A DNA stretch of 8,585 nucleotides from Cellvibrionaceae bacterium (lineage in GTDB: Bacteria; Pseudomonadota; Gammaproteobacteria; Pseudomonadales; Cellvibrionaceae). Below are positions 5,562 through 8,585 of this stretch, piece by piece. Position 1 is the stretch's first letter, and each line of letters begins with the position of its first letter. The stretch lies in the NCBI GenBank assembly GCA_021151615.1, contig JAGKXA010000188.1, forward strand, positions 1-8,585. The letters run 5' to 3'. Position numbers and translations under genes: made by a program. Below the pieces are notes generated by a model that saw only the letters and a list, made by a program, of their open reading frames with translations, made no database searches and was not told the DNA's origin.

Positions 5562-6827
5562 ATGAGTACACCTACATCAGGTCGTTTTGTTAGTCGTCTT
5601 ACACGAGAAACCCTGGCGGTAATTTTGGCGGGTGGTCGTGGTTCCCGGTTACATCAACTCACCGATTGGCGTGCAAAACCTGCGGTACATTTTGGCGGTA
5701 AATTTCGCATTATTGACTTTCCGCTTTCAAATTGCGTTAACTCTGGAATTCGTCGCATTAGCGTACTTACCCAATATAAATCTCATTCACTCGATCGCCA
5801 TGTGCAACGTGGCTGGGGCTTTTTAGGTGGAGAGCTGGGTGAATTTGTTGAGCTCCTGCCTGCACAGCAGCGGCTGAGTGAATCCTGGTATGCAGGCACT
5901 GCAGATGCAGTGTTACAAAATATCGACATTATTCGTCGTCACAATCCTGAATATGTATTAATTCTCGCTGGCGACCATGTTTACAAAATGGATTACGGCA
6001 CCATGATCGCTGCACACGTTGAGCGAGGAGCTGATATCACAGTAGGTTGTATTGAAGTCCCTCTGGAAATCGCCCATGCCTTTGGCGTAATGGATATGGA
6101 CAAGGACTATCGCATAGTTAAATTTACCGAGAAACCAGCAAAGCCTGAAGCTATGCCCGGCAAACCGGATAAAGCACTCGCGTCCATGGGCATTTATGTT
6201 TTCAGTACAAAAGTACTGTTTCGCGAATTATTAAAAGACCGCGACAATCCAAATTCTTCTCACGATTTCGGTAAAGACATCATCCCATCCATGATCAAAA
6301 CCCATCGCGTAAGTGCGTTCCCGTTCCGCGATCCTGTATCCGGTGGCGATGCTTATTGGCGCGATGTAGGAACCGTAGATTCGTTGTGGGAAGCTAACCT
6401 CGAATTAACCGGCATTACACCGGAATTGGATTTGTACGATGCTGCTTGGCCTATCTGGACATATCAGGAACAAGTTGCTCCGGCAAAGTTTGTATTTAAC
6501 GACGATGGGCGTCGCGGTTACGCGGTGGACTCATTGATTGCGGGGGGATGTATTATCTCCGGCTCTGCGGTAAAACATTCGTTATTGTTCCCACGTGTTC
6601 GTGTTCACTCTTATTGTGAAATTGAAGATTCCGTTTTATTTCCCAGTGTCGAAGTAGGGCGTCGCTGCAAAATTCGCAAGGCGCTCATTGATCGCCGCTG
6701 TAAAATTCCCGAAGGCACCGTCATTGGCTATGACCTGGAAGCAGATAAAAAGCGTTTCCATGTATCACCTAAAGGCGTTGTGCTGGTGACTCCCGACATG
6801 TTAGGACAGGATGAGATCAATGGCTAA
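5562..6827 (+). CDS. glgC: Glucose-1-phosphate adenylyltransferase (ADP-glucose pyrophosphorylase)
   Basis: GlgC makes ADP-glucose and pyrophosphate from ATP and glucose-1-phosphate, the committed and usually allosterically controlled step of glycogen synthesis. The protein has 421 residues against 431 in E. coli and aligns throughout. The N-terminal nucleotidyltransferase domain carries the GGRGSRL loop (24-30), WYAGTAD with Y110 (E. coli Y114), catalytic D138 in LAGDH (E. coli D142) and K191 in EKPA, the glucose-1-phosphate lysine (E. coli K195). The C-terminal left-handed beta-helix begins at about 320 (AGGCIISGS, then VRVHSYCEI). An unusual point is that, of the residues binding fructose-1,6-bisphosphate in E. 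coli, K39 is W36, R419 is P411 and R423 is G415 here; R37, H43, R49 and R378 are kept. The ATG has AAGGAA 9 nt upstream. The stop overlaps the next gene by 8 nt. Confidence 0.98.
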   Translation: MSTPTSGRFVSRLTRETLAVILAGGRGSRLHQLTDWRAKPAVHFGGKFRIIDFPLSNCVNSGIRRISVLTQYKSHSLDRHVQRGWGFLGGELGEFVELLPAQQRLSESWYAGTADAVLQNIDIIRRHNPEYVLILAGDHVYKMDYGTMIAAHVERGADITVGCIEVPLEIAHAFGVMDMDKDYRIVKFTEKPAKPEAMPGKPDKALASMGIYVFSTKVLFRELLKDRDNPNSSHDFGKDIIPSMIKTHRVSAFPFRDPVSGGDAYWRDVGTVDSLWEANLELTGITPELDLYDAAWPIWTYQEQVAPAKFVFNDDGRRGYAVDSLIAGGCIISGSAVKHSLLFPRVRVHSYCEIEDSVLFPSVEVGRRCKIRKALIDRRCKIPEGTVIGYDLEADKKRFHVSPKGVVLVTPDMLGQDEING

Positions 6828-8547
6828 TAATGGCAAAACGAAGGTCGTATTTCTTTGGCATATGCATCAGCCAGATTATCGCGACATTATGACGGGTGAA
6901 TACTACTTTCCCTGGACTTATCTTCACGCCATTAAAGACTATGTCGATATGGCTGCGCACATAGAAGCGCAGCCGGCGGCAAAGGCAGTCGTTAATTTTG
7001 CTCCGATTCTATTGGAGCAACTTGATGATTATGCGCAGCAAATTGCTGCGCATCTCGCCCATGGCGAAAAAATTAAAGATGCAGTCCTGGCATCATTGGT
7101 TGAGCCGAACCTACCATTGCCAGGAACCATGGCATTTGTTGACTTGGCGCAAAAATATTTGCGCGCTAACCGTGAGCGCATGATTGATCGCTTCCCGGCG
7201 TATCGGGAATTGGCATCGCTAGTGCAAAATTTTAAAGAGCAGCCTTTCTTGAGTCGCTATCTTAATGAACAATTCCTGATTGACCTTGGTGTGTGGTATC
7301 ACCTGAGTTGGCTCGCAGAAATTCCACGTCGCAGTGACGTACGCATTCAACGTTTGCAAGACAAAGAGCGCGATTTTAGTGTCGCAGACAGGCGCGAGCT
7401 ACTTACTATCATTGGTGAGTTGGTGGCATCAATCGGGCCGCGCTATAAAGCATTGGCGGACAAAGGACAAATAGAATTGTGTATGAGTCCGTATGCGCAT
7501 CCAATCATTCCGCTGTTAATTGATTTGAATTCTGCAAAAGAAGCCATGCCAGGGGTATCCTTACCCAATGCAAGCTGTTATCCCGATGGACGCAATCGCG
7601 CCAAGTGGCATTTAAATGAAGGGATAAAAACCTTTGAAAATTATTTTGGTAAGCGCCCCCGTGGATGCTGGGCTTCAGAGGGTTCGTTAAGTGATGACAC
7701 CTTGAAGTTGTTGCATGAGTCCAAGTTTGATTGGGCAGCTACTGGCGATTCAGTGCTGCATAATAGTTTGCGCGCACAAGAAAATCAGGTAGTTGCTGCC
7801 GACCTGCGTGAAACCCAGCAATCGCTGCATCGTGCTTATGAATTTGCCAATGTAAAAATCAATACATTTTTTCGCGATGACGGCTTATCGGATTTGATTG
7901 GATTCAAATATGCAACCTGGCATTCCGATGATGCAGTAGGCGACTTGATCAATCACATGGTAAATATTGCCAATGCTGCCAATGACACCAAAAACACCGT
8001 GATATCAGTAATCATGGATGGCGAAAATGCATGGGAATATTTTCCGGAAAATGCCTTTCACTTTTTGCACAATCTTTATGAGCGCTTGATCGAGCATCCA
8101 CAGTTGGAACTTTCAACCTACAGCGAAATTTTAGATCAACAAAACCCTGAACCTTTGCGCATGCCTCATCTGGTTGCGGGTAGCTGGGTCTATGGTACCT
8201 TTTCAACCTGGATTGGCGACAAGGATAAAAATCGTGGTTGGGATATGTTGTGCGACGCCAAACAACAAGTTGATCAGGTCTTGCGTAAGCGTAGTTTTTC
8301 TGCAGAGCAGCTCGCACAAATTGAAAAACAATTGGCCTTGTGTGAAGGGTCTGATTGGTTTTGGTGGTTTGGCGACTACAATCCGGCACAAAGTGTTAGT
8401 GACTTTGAATATTTGTACCGTCGCCACTTGATGAATCTCTATTCATTAATTGAAACGCCAGCTCCCAGTTATCTGAATCAGGTAATCAGTGTCGGTGGTG
8501 GTGATCCGGCAACGGGCGGTGTTATGCGTCAAGGGCATGCCAATTAA
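6820..8547 (+). CDS. GH57 family alpha-glucan-acting glycosidase (alpha-amylase/amylopullulanase type), translationally coupled to glgC
   Basis: This is a retaining GH57 enzyme of about 575 residues with no signal peptide, so it should act on intracellular glucan. Counting from the ATG at 6820, it shows HMHQP (14-18), GQIELCMSPYAHPI (216-229), GCWASEG with likely nucleophile E287, FFRDDGLSDLIGF (350-362) with the likely acid/base D353, and DGENAWE (400-406). The C-terminal part has WIGD (464-467) and DWFWWFGD (512-519), typical of the amylopullulanase-like GH57 proteins. It does not resemble the GH57 branching-enzyme group. I chose 6820 because AGGA sits 8 nt upstream and the HQP motif follows directly; an ATG at 6811 has only 4 nt to its nearest Shine-Dalgarno sequence. 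The start overlaps the glgC stop (ATGGCTAA), implying coupled translation. Family is confident; whether it hydrolyses, debranches or transfers glucan chains is not decidable here. Confidence 0.92.
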   Translation: MANNGKTKVVFLWHMHQPDYRDIMTGEYYFPWTYLHAIKDYVDMAAHIEAQPAAKAVVNFAPILLEQLDDYAQQIAAHLAHGEKIKDAVLASLVEPNLPLPGTMAFVDLAQKYLRANRERMIDRFPAYRELASLVQNFKEQPFLSRYLNEQFLIDLGVWYHLSWLAEIPRRSDVRIQRLQDKERDFSVADRRELLTIIGELVASIGPRYKALADKGQIELCMSPYAHPIIPLLIDLNSAKEAMPGVSLPNASCYPDGRNRAKWHLNEGIKTFENYFGKRPRGCWASEGSLSDDTLKLLHESKFDWAATGDSVLHNSLRAQENQVVAADLRETQQSLHRAYEFANVKINTFFRDDGLSDLIGFKYATWHSDDAVGDLINHMVNIANAANDTKNTVISVIMDGENAWEYFPENAFHFLHNLYERLIEHPQLELSTYSEILDQQNPEPLRMPHLVAGSWVYGTFSTWIGDKDKNRGWDMLCDAKQQVDQVLRKRSFSAEQLAQIEKQLALCEGSDWFWWFGDYNPAQSVSDFEYLYRRHLMNLYSLIETPAPSYLNQVISVGGGDPATGGVMRQGHAN

Positions 8548-8549
8548 TA

Positions 8550-8585
8550 AAACCAACTATCCAGTAGATAGGGTTTAAACTTTTT
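8550..8585 (+). terminator. Terminator-like hairpin after the glgC-GH57 operon
   Basis: AAACC (8550-8554) and CTATC (8557-8561) pair with GATAG (8567-8571) and GGTTT (8572-8576), giving a 10-bp stem with a two-base bulge and a CAGTA loop. AAAC and then at least five T follow, cut by the window end. It lies 2 bp after the GH57 stop. The low GC content of the stem and the AAAC gap lower the certainty. Confidence 0.55.

Noticed and set aside
6811..6819. Earlier ATG for the GH57 gene
   Set aside because: Its spacing from the nearest AGGA is only 4 nt, while the ATG at 6820 has 8 nt and makes the usual short N-terminus before the HQP motif.
8012..8389. 125-codon minus-strand frame opposite the GH57 gene
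   Set aside because: It overlaps conserved GH57 motifs in the sense strand and has no recognisable domain.

Overview
This window is an ordinary-looking chromosomal segment of a Gram-negative bacterium, most likely a gammaproteobacterium. GlgA, GlgB and GlgC resemble the enterobacterial enzymes along their whole length, and the base composition looks moderate. A saprophytic marine or soil lineage such as Cellvibrio and its relatives would fit, but that is an impression from protein style and is not proven here. I see no tRNA, rRNA, insertion sequence, CRISPR array or phage gene.

Layout: (1) 1-1386, plus strand: the 3' part of a double-ATPase peptide/nickel-type ABC transporter gene (YejF-like), cut by the window edge. 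(2) 1387-1498: a convergent gap with two inverted repeats, one of them a plausible terminator. (3) 1499-5180, minus strand: a compact glgB-glgA pair (branching enzyme, then glycogen synthase) separated by 25 bp. (4) 5181-5561: a 381-bp AT-rich divergent control region. (5) 5562-8547, plus strand: glgC (ADP-glucose pyrophosphorylase) overlapping by 8 nt a cytoplasmic GH57 glycosidase gene, followed by a terminator-like hairpin running to the window end.

How the genes work together: GlgC makes ADP-glucose from glucose-1-phosphate and ATP, GlgA polymerises it into alpha-1,4-glucan, and GlgB adds alpha-1,6 branches. The GH57 enzyme probably trims, debranches or rearranges the glucan. No glgP, glgX or malQ is visible here, so degradation must rely on genes elsewhere or partly on the GH57 protein.

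The most interesting part is the divergent control region. It holds an essentially perfect sigma-54 (RpoN) -24/-12 element facing glgC and a second, near-perfect one facing glgB. Around them lie an NtrC-like dyad, further TGCACCAA/GGCACCAA half-sites, and two full matches to the IHF core consensus. Together they suggest that glycogen synthesis here is driven by a sigma-54 activator, plausibly the nitrogen-limitation regulator NtrC, rather than by an E. coli-style arrangement. In addition, GlgC has lost three of the seven residues that bind the activator fructose-1,6-bisphosphate in the E. coli enzyme, so its allosteric control probably differs too.
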